Shown one piece after another: positions 8,272-18,106 of a stretch of DNA of 64,000 nt; position 1 is the stretch's first letter; the number at the start of each line of letters is the position of its first letter. Position numbers and translations under genes: made by a program. This stretch comes from Hyphomicrobiales bacterium (lineage in GTDB: Bacteria > Pseudomonadota > Alphaproteobacteria > Rhizobiales > Beijerinckiaceae): contig CANGQA010000001.1 in NCBI GenBank assembly GCA_947455995.1, positions 1 through 64,000 on the forward strand, given 5' to 3'. Under the pieces are notes generated by a model, which saw nothing but the letters and a program-made list of their open reading frames with translations, searched no databases and was not told the origin of the DNA.

Positions 8272-10464
8272 TCACGAAGCCTTTCTGCGGCCTAGCGCAC
8301 GGTCGCCGACAAACAGTTGGATTAGGATGATCATGGCCAGCATCAGGGCAATCAGTACGCAGGAATAGGCAATTGCTACGCCGTATTCTCCCGCTTCGAC
8401 CCGTCCGACAATATAGGTGGTGGCCATGTTGTATTTGGCAGATACCAGAAAAATGATCGCGCTGACCGAGGTCATTGTCCGCACGAAGGAATAGACCAGC
8501 GCCGTGATGATGGCAGGCCGCAACAGCGGCAGGATCACGCGACGCAATGTGGTCAGCGACGAGGCACCCAACGTCAGCGAGGCCTCGTCAAGCGAGGGAT
8601 CAACCTGTGACAAAGTTGCCATGGTAGCGCGAATACCGACAGGAATATTGCGGAAAACAAAGCATATCACCAGAATCATACCCGTGCCGGTCATTTCAAA
8701 CGGCGGCACGTTGAAGGCCAGAATGTAGCTGACACCGATGACCGTGCCGGGGATAGCAAAGCTCAGCATCGTGCAAAATTCAAATACGGATTTGCCAGAG
8801 AATTTCTGGCGCGATAGCAGATAGCCAATCAGCAATCCCAGAGCGGCGGTAAAGGGCGTCGAAATTGCCGCGACTTCCAATGTTGCGAAAAACGAATTCC
8901 AAGCGCTTCCGGAAAACTGCATGCCGAAATCGCTCGGCGTGATTTTGAAAGCGGTCTCGAAATGTTTCAGCGTCGGCGTGTAATCGCGCCCGAGGCTGAC
9001 CACGAAACCACCGACCACGATGATGCCATAGACGCAGAGCATGAAAAGGCTCCACGGGATCACAAACAGTGCGCAAGACCATGATACGCCAGCAGGCAAG
9101 ATAGCCGCCAGACCTGAATCGCCCTTGCCCGTCAGCGTGGTGTAATTTTTCTTGCCGATCCAGACATTCTGCACCCAAAAGGCTGCAAGGGTCATCACCA
9201 GCAGGATCAGAGCCAGCAAGGCGGCACGGCTTTCATCCACGGCCGAGCCCACGACTGCAAAAAAGATTTTGGTCGATAGCACATCGAAATTACCGCCCAG
9301 GACCAGCGGATTACCGAAATCGGCGAGGCTTTCGACAAAGCCGACCAGAAAGGCATTGGCCAGTCCGGGCCGCAGCAAAGGGAGTGTGATCGTGCGGAAC
9401 GTGGTCCAGCGATCTGCCCGCAAGGTCTGCGCGGCCTCTTCCATCGACGGGCTGATGCCTTGGACGACACCCAGCAAGATCATGAAAGCAATCGGCGTAA
9501 AGGCCAGCAACTGCGCCAGCGTCACCCCGTATATGCCATAGATCCAGCGCGAGCGCGGAATGTCGAACCACTCGGACAGCAAGCCGGTGAAAAAGCCGGA
9601 TCGGCCGAACAGCAGGATCAAGGCCAAACCGATCACGAAAGGCGGTGTGATGATAGGCAGCACGGATAACAACCGGATCACAGGCTTGAACGGCCACTGC
9701 GAGCGTCCGGCAATCAGCGCGAAAGCCAGCCCCAGCAGGGTGCTGCCTGCCCCGACAACGACCCCCAGAAACAGCGTGTTCCAAACCACGCCGCAATTGC
9801 GCGTCGAGGACAGGCAGGCCAGTCCCCAAATGCTCGGGTCATCAAGCTTATGCAGTGCCGCGGCAAAGGCCCATGTTGTGCCGCCACCCGGACCATCGGG
9901 AACCAAAACAGACTGGATCAGGACGCGACTGACCGGAAAAAACACAAACAGCGTGATCAGTCCGAAAGACAGCGTAATAGAGGAGACAATGAACGCATCA
10001 CCCCGACACAGACCGAAACGGGCCAGCCCTTGCGACATCAGCATCAAAGCCGCCAGCAGATAGGCATAGCCGCCAAAGCCAAGACCCTGTTGGATCGGGA
10101 TTGCCCCAAAAACCTGCGTGCCGACGATCTGTCCAACCCATGGCCAATCCCAGCCCCTCAAGCCGATTGCAAATCCCTGACCTAATAACATGACAAGGGC
10201 CAGCAATCCGCCCAGGCTCAGCAGCCAGGCGATCTGCCGTTGGCTCAGCCTGGGTAAGAGCACCAGAGACAGCGTGAACAAAGGCAGCAACAGACCCGCC
10301 AGCCAAACACTCTTGCCATGCGCCACCAGCCAGAAGGCCGCCAGCGAGCCATTGAGAGACGTGGCATCAAAGCTTGAGAGCCAATACCACGGCAGGACCA
10401 GCACAGACGCCCATGCCAGAGCAAGCAAGGCAAGCACGCTGCGTGGGAGGTGAGACAAGAACAT
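8272..10464 (-). CDS. Fused double-domain ABC permease, AfuB/FbpB type
   Basis: Inner-membrane permease of about 730 aa in which two permease domains are joined, each with its own EAA loop (EEAAQTLRADRWTTFRTITLP in the first half and DEASLTLGASSLTTLRRVILP in the second). About twelve helices are apparent. Such fusions are typical of the AfuB/FbpB/CysTW-like iron and sugar-phosphate systems, so one chain replaces a permease pair. I start at ATG 10464 (MFLSHLPRS); an upstream extension overlaps the end of the binding-protein gene and has no membrane character. It lies 11 bp after that gene and directly before the ATPase gene. Confidence 0.85.
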   Translation of the reverse strand: MFLSHLPRSVLALLALAWASVLVLPWYWLSSFDATSLNGSLAAFWLVAHGKSVWLAGLLLPLFTLSLVLLPRLSQRQIAWLLSLGGLLALVMLLGQGFAIGLRGWDWPWVGQIVGTQVFGAIPIQQGLGFGGYAYLLAALMLMSQGLARFGLCRGDAFIVSSITLSFGLITLFVFFPVSRVLIQSVLVPDGPGGGTTWAFAAALHKLDDPSIWGLACLSSTRNCGVVWNTLFLGVVVGAGSTLLGLAFALIAGRSQWPFKPVIRLLSVLPIITPPFVIGLALILLFGRSGFFTGLLSEWFDIPRSRWIYGIYGVTLAQLLAFTPIAFMILLGVVQGISPSMEEAAQTLRADRWTTFRTITLPLLRPGLANAFLVGFVESLADFGNPLVLGGNFDVLSTKIFFAVVGSAVDESRAALLALILLVMTLAAFWVQNVWIGKKNYTTLTGKGDSGLAAILPAGVSWSCALFVIPWSLFMLCVYGIIVVGGFVVSLGRDYTPTLKHFETAFKITPSDFGMQFSGSAWNSFFATLEVAAISTPFTAALGLLIGYLLSRQKFSGKSVFEFCTMLSFAIPGTVIGVSYILAFNVPPFEMTGTGMILVICFVFRNIPVGIRATMATLSQVDPSLDEASLTLGASSLTTLRRVILPLLRPAIITALVYSFVRTMTSVSAIIFLVSAKYNMATTYIVGRVEAGEYGVAIAYSCVLIALMLAMIILIQLFVGDRALGRRKAS

Positions 10465-10475
10465 CGGCGGTTCTA

Positions 10476-11513
10476 CTATTTCGCAGCGTTTCTGACTTCC
10501 GCATCCCAACGCGCCAGCAGACGCTTGCGTTCTGCCGAGGAACCATATTTGGCAAAATCGAAATCAATCAGTTTCATCTCTTCCATCTTGGGAGCTTGCG
10601 CGGGCACAGGCGTCGCCTTGTTGGACTGGATCTGGTAGGACTTTGCCGGCGCTGCCAGTGACTGGGCCTTGGGGGTCAACGCCCAGTCATACCATTTCTT
10701 GGCGGCGTCGAGATTTTTTGCGCCCTTCACAATCGACATCGAGCCGATTTCATATCCGGTCCCCTCGCAAGGCGCGACGATCTTGACCGGTGCGCCTTCC
10801 ACTGCGGTCGCGACATAATCATGCAGGAAGCCGATGCCGATGGTGGTTTCACCCAGACTGGTGGCTTTTGACGGTGCGGCACCGGATTTGGTATATTGGT
10901 TGATGTTTTTGTGCAGGGCTTTCATATAGTCGAAGGCCTTGTCCTCGCCCATCATCTGAACCATGGTGGCAATCAGCGTATAGGCTGTGCCAGACGAGTT
11001 CGGATCGGCTACCTGCACCTCATCCCTGAATTTAGGATTGATCAGATCAGCCCAGCATCTGGGCTCCGGCGTGTTCTTTTGGGCCAGCATCTTGGTGTTG
11101 TAACCGAAGCCGAGCGCACCGGAATAGATGCCGATGGTCCGTCCGTTCGATTGCTTCCAGATCTTGGCCGACCAGTCATGCATCTGCGGCAGCATCGGCG
11201 ATTCATAGGCTTCGGTCAGCCCGTCCTCGGCGGCCTGCAGATGCGTATCACCCGTACCACCCCACCAGATATCCACTTTGGGATTACTGGCTTCCGCCTT
11301 GAGCTGCGCATAGGTTTCACCTGTGCTTTTGCGGGTCATCAGCACCTTGATGCCGGTTTCCTTTTCAAATTGTTCCGCCATCGGGCGGCACCATTCTTCC
11401 TGTACCGAGCAGATCAGTGTCAGCGATTGCTGCGCCGAGGCAGGGGAACTGACAGCTGCAAGCCCCATCACAAAACCAGCCACTGTGCCGAAGTATTTGA
11501 AAGCCTGCCGCAT
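10476..11513 (-). CDS. Periplasmic binding protein, AfuA-like
   Basis: A 345-aa binding protein with a Sec signal peptide ending near residue 28 (SSPASAQQ). Family segments include YNTKMLAQKNTPEPRCWADL, ADPNSSGTAYT, GETTIGIGFLHDY and PCEGTGYEIGSMSI. These closely recall AfuA of Actinobacillus, which was first called an iron(III) binder and later shown to bind hexose phosphates. The paired Cys residues (CSVQEEWC, and CWADL with PCEGTGYE) are also in the paralogue at 11676. It heads the operon with the fused permease and ATPase. Ligand is therefore a sugar phosphate by analogy; iron is the older alternative. The AfuA comparison is from memory. Confidence 0.82.
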   Translation of the reverse strand: MRQAFKYFGTVAGFVMGLAAVSSPASAQQSLTLICSVQEEWCRPMAEQFEKETGIKVLMTRKSTGETYAQLKAEASNPKVDIWWGGTGDTHLQAAEDGLTEAYESPMLPQMHDWSAKIWKQSNGRTIGIYSGALGFGYNTKMLAQKNTPEPRCWADLINPKFRDEVQVADPNSSGTAYTLIATMVQMMGEDKAFDYMKALHKNINQYTKSGAAPSKATSLGETTIGIGFLHDYVATAVEGAPVKIVAPCEGTGYEIGSMSIVKGAKNLDAAKKWYDWALTPKAQSLAAPAKSYQIQSNKATPVPAQAPKMEEMKLIDFDFAKYGSSAERKRLLARWDAEVRNAAK

Positions 11514-11616
11514 CGCCGTGTCCCCGCATGACTAATCGTATTCAATGATCGGTTTTTCTGCCCTTTTTGGCCATGTGGCCATGACAAACGACAGGATTTT
11601 GCCGTATCATGCACTT

Positions 11617-11633
11617 TTGTGACATGATCACAA
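11617..11633. promoter_or_regulatory. Inverted repeat between divergent binding-protein genes
   Basis: TTGTGA-CATGA-TCACAA is a perfect 6-bp inverted repeat with a 5-nt centre, roughly central in the 162-bp gap between the genes starting at 11513 and 11676. It resembles a CRP/FNR-type half-site pair but with N5 rather than the usual N6 (TGTGA-N6-TCACA), so another regulator is possible. Both genes could be controlled from it. Confidence 0.45.
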
Positions 11634-11675
11634 TAGCTCACTATGACACTTCGGGCGTAAAATAAGGGGAATGGC

Positions 11676-12749
11676 ATGACCAGTATTTATAACCGGGCAA
11701 CGGGAATTGCGCTCCTTTCATGGGCATTTTTATCGGGCGGTGTTGTGGCTGGTTCGGGGTCTGCCACGGCCCAAACTGCCGCACCGTCTGCCAACAGCGA
11801 GGTGACGATCTATTGCAGTGCCATTGCCGATTGGTGCGAGAAAATGCGTCAGGCTTTCGAGACCAAAACCGGCATCAAGACGTTGATGACCGTGAAAAGT
11901 GCAGGCGAGACCCTGGCTCAGCTCAAGGCGGAAGCTAGCAATCCCAAGGCCGATATCTGGTGGGCTGGTGGAGGCGACCAGCATTTGCAGGCCGCCGAAT
12001 TGGGGCTCAGCCAGGACTATCGCTCTCCGATGCTGGCCAAATTGCATCCTTGGGCGGTCAAACAGGCCGAACAGGCCCAATGGCGTACGGTCGGCATTTA
12101 TGCGGGCACCTTGGGCATTGTCTGGAACACCGAGCAACTGGCCAAGCGCACATTGCCAGCCCCCAAATGTTGGGCCGATTTGCTGAAGCCCGAATACAAA
12201 GACGAGGTGCAGATGGCGAATGCCCAATCCTCGGGCACGTCCTATGCCTTTATCGCCACTCTGGTGCAGATGATGGGCGAGGAGCCTGCTTTTGCCTATC
12301 TCAAGACGCTGCACCGTTCGGTCAACCAGTATCCACGCTCGGGTGCCGCACCGATGCAGAACGTGGCGCGGGGAGAGTCCACGATCGCGATCACCTGGAT
12401 GTTTGCCGCTGTGGCAGAGGCCGAAGCGGGTTTTCCCGTCACCAACATCGCCCCTTGCGAGGGGACGGGATATGAAATTGGCTCGATGTCGATCATCAAG
12501 GGGTCCAAAAACCTTGATAACGCCAAACGCTTTTATGATTATGCCCTAACCTCGGAGGCGCAGGCGACAGGGGCTACGGCCAAATCCTACCAGATCCCCT
12601 CCAATGTCGAGGCCCCGCTGCCGCCCAAGACCCCCTTGCTGAACGAGGTCAAACTGATCAATTACGATTTCGCGACCTACGGCTCTGATGCCGTACGCAC
12701 CCGCTTGATCAAGCGGTGGGAAGCCGAGGTACTCAACAGCCCGAAATGA
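11676..12749 (+). CDS. Second AfuA-like periplasmic binding protein
   Basis: A 357-aa paralogue of the divergent protein at 10476, with a signal peptide ending near ATAQTA. It keeps CSAIADWC, PAPKCWADLLKPEYKDEVQMA, SSGTSYAF, and PCEGTGYEIGSMSI. The segment GIGFLHDY of the paralogue is replaced by AITWMFAA, a change in a region likely to face the ligand. ATG 11676 follows AGGGGAATGGC. It has no permease or ATPase of its own on its strand and ends 9 bp from the convergent phnE, so it probably docks on the fused permease at 8272, giving one pore two specificities. That sharing is inference. Confidence 0.82.
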   Translation: MTSIYNRATGIALLSWAFLSGGVVAGSGSATAQTAAPSANSEVTIYCSAIADWCEKMRQAFETKTGIKTLMTVKSAGETLAQLKAEASNPKADIWWAGGGDQHLQAAELGLSQDYRSPMLAKLHPWAVKQAEQAQWRTVGIYAGTLGIVWNTEQLAKRTLPAPKCWADLLKPEYKDEVQMANAQSSGTSYAFIATLVQMMGEEPAFAYLKTLHRSVNQYPRSGAAPMQNVARGESTIAITWMFAAVAEAEAGFPVTNIAPCEGTGYEIGSMSIIKGSKNLDNAKRFYDYALTSEAQATGATAKSYQIPSNVEAPLPPKTPLLNEVKLINYDFATYGSDAVRTRLIKRWEAEVLNSPK

Positions 12750-12758
12750 GTTTCTCTA

Positions 12759-13562
12759 TCAGATCAACCGCGCCCTGATGCTGCTGGTGATCATTTCGAC
12801 GATGATCACCACCACAAAAATCACGGCCATGATCAACCCCACCTGATCCCAATAGAGATTGCTCAGCGCATTATCGAGGGCCACCCCGATGCCGCCCGCG
12901 CCCACCAGTCCCAGCACGGCCGATTCGCGGATATTGATATCCCAGCGCAGCAGGGCCACCGACCAGAATGACGGTTCAACCTGCGGCCAGATGCCCTTGG
13001 CCAGCACAACCGCATGCGGCGCTCCGGTGGCCACCAGCGCATCGACCGGGCCTTTTTGTGCCTCCTCGAGAGCCTCGCCGAACAGCTTGCCGATGAAGCC
13101 GATGGAGCGGAAGGCGATCGACATCACACCTGCCAATGCGCCGGGTCCGAAAATGGCGACGAACAGCAGCGCCCAGATCAGCGAATTGACCGAGCGGGAG
13201 GATACAAACAGCACCTGCGCCAGCCAATTCAGCACCGGAGAACGGGTGATGTTGCGCGCTGACAGAAAGGCCAGCGGCATGGCCAGCACCAGCGCCAACA
13301 GCGTGCCCAGCGTGGCGATGTGGAAGGTCTCGATCAGGGCCTCATGCACGGCCTTGGGATAGAAGGCCCAATCGAACGGCCACATCCGCACAAACAGATC
13401 GGCGGCCTGTTCGGGTGCATCATAGAGAAATTCGGGGATGATCTCGATGGTTTTGAAGGACCAGACCAGAGCCGTCACGCCGATGATCATCAGCATCGAA
13501 CGGACAATGCGCTGGAAAGGCGTAAAACGCTGCCATTGACGGGTCGGTGTGGGGCTGCTCAT
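12759..13562 (-). CDS. phnE: Phosphonate-type ABC permease PhnE (second)
   Basis: Inner-membrane permease of about 267 aa, PhnE family. The EAA-like region (GKLFGEALEEAQKGPVDAL) and INIRESAVLGLVGAGGIGVA are diagnostic for PhnE/PtxC proteins. I start at ATG 13562 because it overlaps the stop of the upstream phnE by 4 bp (ATGA); an extension to 13601 would lie inside that gene. It is the last gene of phnDCEE and converges on the binding-protein gene at 11676. The system would import phosphonates, phosphite or a related phosphorus ester; no C-P lyase or other phn catabolic gene is in the window. Confidence 0.88.
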   Translation of the reverse strand: MSSPTPTRQWQRFTPFQRIVRSMLMIIGVTALVWSFKTIEIIPEFLYDAPEQAADLFVRMWPFDWAFYPKAVHEALIETFHIATLGTLLALVLAMPLAFLSARNITRSPVLNWLAQVLFVSSRSVNSLIWALLFVAIFGPGALAGVMSIAFRSIGFIGKLFGEALEEAQKGPVDALVATGAPHAVVLAKGIWPQVEPSFWSVALLRWDINIRESAVLGLVGAGGIGVALDNALSNLYWDQVGLIMAVIFVVVIIVEMITSSIRARLI

Positions 13563-14362
13563 TGCGTCACCGTGCGGATGCGGCTGGAGGCGATTTCGCA
13601 CAGGATGATCAGTGCGATGATAATCAGCAGAATGGTTAGCACCACATCATAGTCGAAACGCTGATAGGCGGTAAACAGAGCCGCCCCGATACCGCCGCCG
13701 CCGACAATGCCCACCATGGTGGAATTACGCAGATTGGAATCGAATTGATAGACCGACAGCCCGATGAAGCGGCCGATCACTTGCGGCACTACCGCGAAAA
13801 TCAGCACATTGATAAACGAGGCCCCCGTCGCCCTGATGGCTTCGATCTGCTTCAGACTTATTTCTTCGAGGATTTCGGCAAACAGTTTCGACACAAAACC
13901 CATGCTGGAAATAACCAGTGCCAGCATCCCCGCCAGTGCGCCGAAGCCGACTGCTTTGACAAACAGGATGGAGATGATGATCGGGTGAAAGCTGCGGCAT
14001 ACGGCAATCACCATGCGCGCGGTGGAGGCCAGCCACAGCGGCACCAGATTTCGGGCGGCGGCAAGGCCGAGCGGCAGGGATAGCAGCGTGCCGAAAAAGG
14101 TGGAAAGGATAGCGATCTGGATGCTCTCTATCATGCCGTCAGCAATCAGTGACAGCTTGTCGGGCGCGCTATTGGGCGGAAACATCCGCCCGAACAACTT
14201 GGCCGCATGGTCCAAGCCGCTGAGCAATCGCGCCAGACTGACATCGAGGATCGAGCAGACATAGAGCGTGTAGACAAGCAGGCCCGCATAGGCGATCCGC
14301 ACCGGCCAGTTGGCGGGAAAAGCCGCTGGGCGTGACGGGGGGGCCGGACCTGTCATAGCCAC
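13559..14362 (-). CDS. phnE: Phosphonate-type ABC permease PhnE (first)
   Basis: A 267-aa inner-membrane permease paralogous to the product at 12759. It has the loop [24 protein letters not shown] and [22 protein letters not shown] near the C-terminus, both characteristic of PhnE. Two PhnE subunits encoded in tandem usually form a heterodimer. The gene overlaps the end of phnC by 10 bp and the next phnE by 4 bp, indicating translational coupling. Confidence 0.88.
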   Translation of the reverse strand: MAMTGPAPPSRPAAFPANWPVRIAYAGLLVYTLYVCSILDVSLARLLSGLDHAAKLFGRMFPPNSAPDKLSLIADGMIESIQIAILSTFFGTLLSLPLGLAAARNLVPLWLASTARMVIAVCRSFHPIIISILFVKAVGFGALAGMLALVISSMGFVSKLFAEILEEISLKQIEAIRATGASFINVLIFAVVPQVIGRFIGLSVYQFDSNLRNSTMVGIVGGGGIGAALFTAYQRFDYDVVLTILLIIIALIILCEIASSRIRTVTQ

Positions 14363-15141
14363 ATCTCGCCGCCGTAAATGGTTTTGAGATGGTGATCGGT
14401 GAGACCGTCGGGCGCACCGTCATAGACCACCTGTCCGCCCGTCATGCCGATAATGCGGCCGGCATAGCGTTTGGCCAGCTCGACATTGTGGATGTTGATC
14501 ACCACCGGAATCCCGCGATCCGCGGCAATGCCGGTCAGCAATTCCATGATTTCGACCGAGGTTTTCGGATCGAGCGAGGAGGTGGGTTCATCCGCCAGTA
14601 TCAGGGCTGGGTTCTGCATGATGGCGCGGGCGATGCCGATGCGTTGCCGCTGTCCGCCCGACAACTGATCGGCGCGGCGCGTGGCAAAATCGGCACTCAG
14701 GCCCACCGCCTCGACCAGCTCGAAAGCCCGCGCGATGTCGGTTTCGGAAAATTGCCGCAACAAGGCCCGCCAGACCGGCAGATAGCCCAGCCGTCCTGAC
14801 AGGACATTCTCGATCACGCTCAGGCGTTCAACCAGGTTATATTCCTGAAACACCATGCCGATGCGCCGTCGCGCCATCCGCAGCGCATGGCCTTCAAGAC
14901 TGGCGAGATCGCGCCCCTCGAACCAGATTTCGCCGGAAGTCGGGTTGACCAGCCGGTTTATGCAGCGAATCAGCGTCGATTTTCCGGTGCCCGACGGTCC
15001 GATAATCGCGGTCACACCACGCGCATCAATCTCAATCGTGATGTCTTTGAGCACAGGTTCGCCCGGCCGGTATTCTTTCCGCAAATGGCGGATGGACAGC
15101 AGGGCCTGTTCCTGCATGGCTTGAGGCATGGCAGATATCAC
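14353..15141 (-). CDS. phnC: Phosphonate ABC transporter ATP-binding protein PhnC
   Basis: Cytoplasmic ATPase of 262 aa. Walker A is GPSGTGKST, the Q-loop region is [20 protein letters not shown] (PhnC-like wording), the signature is LSGGQRQR and Walker B is [13 protein letters not shown]. The spacing and the VLSGRLG segment after the Q-loop are typical of PhnC. The start overlaps the phnD stop by 4 bp. It would drive import through the two PhnE proteins. Confidence 0.88.
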   Translation of the reverse strand: MISAMPQAMQEQALLSIRHLRKEYRPGEPVLKDITIEIDARGVTAIIGPSGTGKSTLIRCINRLVNPTSGEIWFEGRDLASLEGHALRMARRRIGMVFQEYNLVERLSVIENVLSGRLGYLPVWRALLRQFSETDIARAFELVEAVGLSADFATRRADQLSGGQRQRIGIARAIMQNPALILADEPTSSLDPKTSVEIMELLTGIAADRGIPVVINIHNVELAKRYAGRIIGMTGGQVVYDGAPDGLTDHHLKTIYGGEMWL

Positions 15142-16211
15142 TGTTTTGGTGCTGCCTGCTGTTGTTGCTCCAGTGCTTTTTTGGTGGCGGCATCTGCCTC
15201 GCGCTTGGCCTCGGCATCATAGGCATTCTTGTTATAGGGCGTCCCGGTCTTTTCCGCGACATCGCGCACCACAGCCCAGTCTTTCTGGTAGTTGATCGGC
15301 AAGAAGCGGTCATCGCCGTTGAATTCTTTCTGCATCTCCGGCGTGAAGTGGAACTGATAGAAACAGGCTTTGAGCTTTTCGGCCAATTCCGGTTTCAGAT
15401 CATGGGCATAGGCAAAGGACGAGGTCGGGAAAACCGGGCTTTTATAGAGAATCCGGAAATCCTCTTTCTTGACCGTGCCGCGAATGATCATGCGATCATA
15501 GACATCTGAAGCCACGGGTGCCATGTCGTAATCGCCGGAGGCCACGCCTAGGGTGGATTTGTCATGTCCGCCCGACATCAACGGCTTGTAATCCTCCTCT
15601 GGCTTGAGACCCAGGTCAGGAAACAGCACGCGCGGGGCCAGATTGCCTGAATTCGAGGACGGCGAGGTATGGGCCACCCGCTTGCCCTTCAGATCGGCCA
15701 TCGTGTTGAACGGGCTGGAGGCTTTGACAATGGCCAGCAGATTGTACCCCTGCACCTCGTCTCCGCGACCTTTGGCAGCAAACGGCACAGCCCCTGCCAG
15801 ATTCACGGCAAAGCCGGTCGGTCCGGTCGAGAACCCCGCAAAATGCAGACGGCCCGAGCGCATGGCTTCGATTTCAGCCGAATTGGACTGGACGGGATAA
15901 TAGATGATTTTCTTGCTCACGCATTTTTCGAGAAAATCGGTGAAAGGCTTGAACACATTGGCATAGATGGCGGGGTCTTCGACCGGCGTATAGGCCCAGA
16001 CCAGTGTGCTCGGATCACGCCATTTCTTGGGGTCTTTGGGGGCGTCGGCCACCAGATCACGGTTCTCGTCGCAATATTGCGTATCGAGCTGGCCGCGATG
16101 GCTGCATTGGTCAGCCGTTTGCGCCTGTGCCTGTGGCTGGAGCCCAATCCATGCCGACAGCGCAACAGCACCGAACAGCATGCCGCGTGTGGCTCTCAAT
16201 GATGCGCGCAT
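15138..16211 (-). CDS. phnD: Phosphonate-type periplasmic binding protein PhnD
   Basis: A 357-aa secreted binding protein with a signal peptide ending near QPQAQAQTA. PhnD-family features are the sequence [40 protein letters not shown], and [17 protein letters not shown], which shapes the phosphonate pocket. An unusual Cys-containing N-terminal extension ([16 protein letters not shown]) precedes the domain and a Gln/Ala-rich tail ends it. It is the first gene of the phnDCEE operon, with 104 bp between it and the preceding leftward gene. The ligand could be phosphonate, phosphite or phosphate ester; sequence alone does not tell. Confidence 0.88.
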   Translation of the reverse strand: MRASLRATRGMLFGAVALSAWIGLQPQAQAQTADQCSHRGQLDTQYCDENRDLVADAPKDPKKWRDPSTLVWAYTPVEDPAIYANVFKPFTDFLEKCVSKKIIYYPVQSNSAEIEAMRSGRLHFAGFSTGPTGFAVNLAGAVPFAAKGRGDEVQGYNLLAIVKASSPFNTMADLKGKRVAHTSPSSNSGNLAPRVLFPDLGLKPEEDYKPLMSGGHDKSTLGVASGDYDMAPVASDVYDRMIIRGTVKKEDFRILYKSPVFPTSSFAYAHDLKPELAEKLKACFYQFHFTPEMQKEFNGDDRFLPINYQKDWAVVRDVAEKTGTPYNKNAYDAEAKREADAATKKALEQQQQAAPKQ

Positions 16212-16315
16212 CGTGTCTACTCCCGAATTTTTATAGCATTGATTGAGAGAAAGTTTGCGCCGCTTTTAGGGATGTTTCAAGCCAGTAAATGGAACTAGCG
16301 TATGCTTTTGCCGGT

Positions 16316-17116
16316 TCAATGCGCCAGATGCAGTGACTGGGCAGGATCGACATCGGGAATGGCGGCGATCAGGCGGCGGGCATAATCGCTTCGGGGGTGG
16401 TCGAACACCTGATCAACCGGCCCTTCCTCGATCACTTTGCCGTGCAGCAGCAGCAAGGCGCGGTCGCAGATATAGCGCACCACACCGAGATCGTGGGAGA
16501 TGAACAGATAGCTCAGCTTCAGACTGTCTTGCAGTTCGGCCAGCAGGTTCAGAATTTGCGCCTGCACCGAGACATCAAGCGCGGAGGTTGGTTCGTCCAG
16601 GATCAGCATGTCCGGTTTCACCGCCAAAGCCCGGGCGATGCCGATGCGCTGGCGTTGCCCGCCCGAAAATTCATGCGGATAGCGGTGCAGATGCCGCACG
16701 CCCAAGCCGACCCGCTCGAGCAATTCCACCACCCGATCGGTGCGCGCGGGGGCCGAGAGTTGCAGGCGGTCGTGATGGATGAGCAAAGGCTCGCCGATAA
16801 TGTCCTGCGCACTCATCCGCGGATTGAGCGAGGCATAGGGATCTTGAAACACAATCTGGATTCTGGCGCGCATTTCGCGCAGTTGAGCAGGGGACAGCCG
16901 CGCAATATCGCGGCCCTCAAACAGCATTTCGCCGGAGCTCGGCTTTTCCAGTCCGATCAGGCAGCGCGTCAGCGTGGTTTTGCCCGATCCCGATTCCCCG
17001 ACCACGCCGAAGGCCGAATTGGCGGCGATGGTGAAGCTGACATCGTCCAGCGCCGTCACTGCAGGACTGCCGCGCCGTGCCGGATAGATTTTGCTCAAAC
17101 CTTTGACCTGCAACAT
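16316..17116 (-). CDS. Dpp-type ABC transporter ATP-binding protein (DppF-like)
   Basis: Cytoplasmic ATPase of about 266 aa, shorter than most DppF proteins because it lacks the C-terminal cysteine-containing extension. Walker A is GESGSGKTT, then IVFQDPYASLNPRMS, LSGGQ-type [10 protein letters not shown] and LILDEPTSALD. I start at ATG 17116 (MLQVKGLSK), which overlaps the stop of the preceding ATPase by 4 bp. It ends the long operon 26378-16316. Confidence 0.87.
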   Translation of the reverse strand: MLQVKGLSKIYPARRGSPAVTALDDVSFTIAANSAFGVVGESGSGKTTLTRCLIGLEKPSSGEMLFEGRDIARLSPAQLREMRARIQIVFQDPYASLNPRMSAQDIIGEPLLIHHDRLQLSAPARTDRVVELLERVGLGVRHLHRYPHEFSGGQRQRIGIARALAVKPDMLILDEPTSALDVSVQAQILNLLAELQDSLKLSYLFISHDLGVVRYICDRALLLLHGKVIEEGPVDQVFDHPRSDYARRLIAAIPDVDPAQSLHLAH

Positions 17117-18105
17117 CACGCGGAAACTCCCGCTTTGATGCAGGCCACACCATGGCCATGGCCGAGATCGGCCTCGGGCGGTACGGCCTCGCGGCAACGG
17201 GCTTCGGCCAATGCGCAACGCGGCGCAAAGCGGCAACCCTCATGCGGCAGATAGGGATCCGGCACGCTGCCGCCCAGCCCCTGCAGGGTGCCCTTGCGGG
17301 TCTTTTGGGTGGGCACTGCACCCAGCAAGGCCTTGGTATAGGGGTGACTTGGATTGTTGAACACATCGGCCATGATCCCGCGCTCGATGATGCGTCCGGC
17401 ATACATCACCGCCACATGGGTGCACAGCCGTGCCACAACCCCCAGATTATGGGTGATCAGCAATACGGCGATATTGTCTTCGCGCACAATGTCGAACAGC
17501 AATTTCAGAATTTGCGCCTGCACCGATACATCCAGCGCTGTGGTGGGTTCATCGGCGATCAGCAGATCGGGGCGGCCAATCAACGCCATGGCGATGAGGA
17601 CTCTTTGGCGCATGCCGCCTGAAAACTGGTGGGGATAATCATCCAGCCTGTTGTGTGCATCATGAATACCGACGCGCTCCAGCATCGCTATGGACCGCTC
17701 GCGCGCCTCGCGCTGTGCGCTCCGGCTCCAGCGATTGGCTCCCATGCTGTGCAAGGCAACATCAATCATCTGTTCGCCGATCCGGAACAGCGGGTTCAGA
17801 TTGGTGGTCGGATCCTGGAAGATCATGCCGATCCGGCGGCCTCGCAAAGCACGCATGGCATTTTCGGAATGACCGAGAATATCATGCCCGTCAAAATGGA
17901 TCGCGCCTTGCCCGTAACGCGCTGGCGGCGACGAGACCAGTTTGGAGACCGATAGGCCGGTCAGTGATTTTCCGCACCCGGTTTCACCGACCAGCCCGCA
18001 AATCTCGCCGCGTTCAAGCGTCAGATCGACGCCGTTCAAAATCTGCGCTTCGCCGTCAAAGGATTGGATACTCAGATGAAGGTTCTCGATCGACAACAAG
18101 GCCAT
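17116..18105 (-). CDS. Dpp-type ABC transporter ATP-binding protein (DppD-like)
   Basis: Cytoplasmic ATPase of 329 aa. Walker [42 protein letters not shown] and [12 protein letters not shown] are standard. The C-terminal oligopeptide/dipeptide extension ([15 protein letters not shown]), which holds an iron-sulfur-like Cys motif in this family, is present here but missing in the partner at 16316. ATG 18105 lies one base after the stop of the permease gene. It works with the DppF-like subunit to power the importer. Confidence 0.88.
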   Translation of the reverse strand: MALLSIENLHLSIQSFDGEAQILNGVDLTLERGEICGLVGETGCGKSLTGLSVSKLVSSPPARYGQGAIHFDGHDILGHSENAMRALRGRRIGMIFQDPTTNLNPLFRIGEQMIDVALHSMGANRWSRSAQREARERSIAMLERVGIHDAHNRLDDYPHQFSGGMRQRVLIAMALIGRPDLLIADEPTTALDVSVQAQILKLLFDIVREDNIAVLLITHNLGVVARLCTHVAVMYAGRIIERGIMADVFNNPSHPYTKALLGAVPTQKTRKGTLQGLGGSVPDPYLPHEGCRFAPRCALAEARCREAVPPEADLGHGHGVACIKAGVSA

Positions 18106-18106
18106 G

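Noticed and set aside
11617-11633. A canonical CRP site
   Set aside because: The half-sites are right but the centre is five bases rather than six, so I list it only as an inverted repeat.
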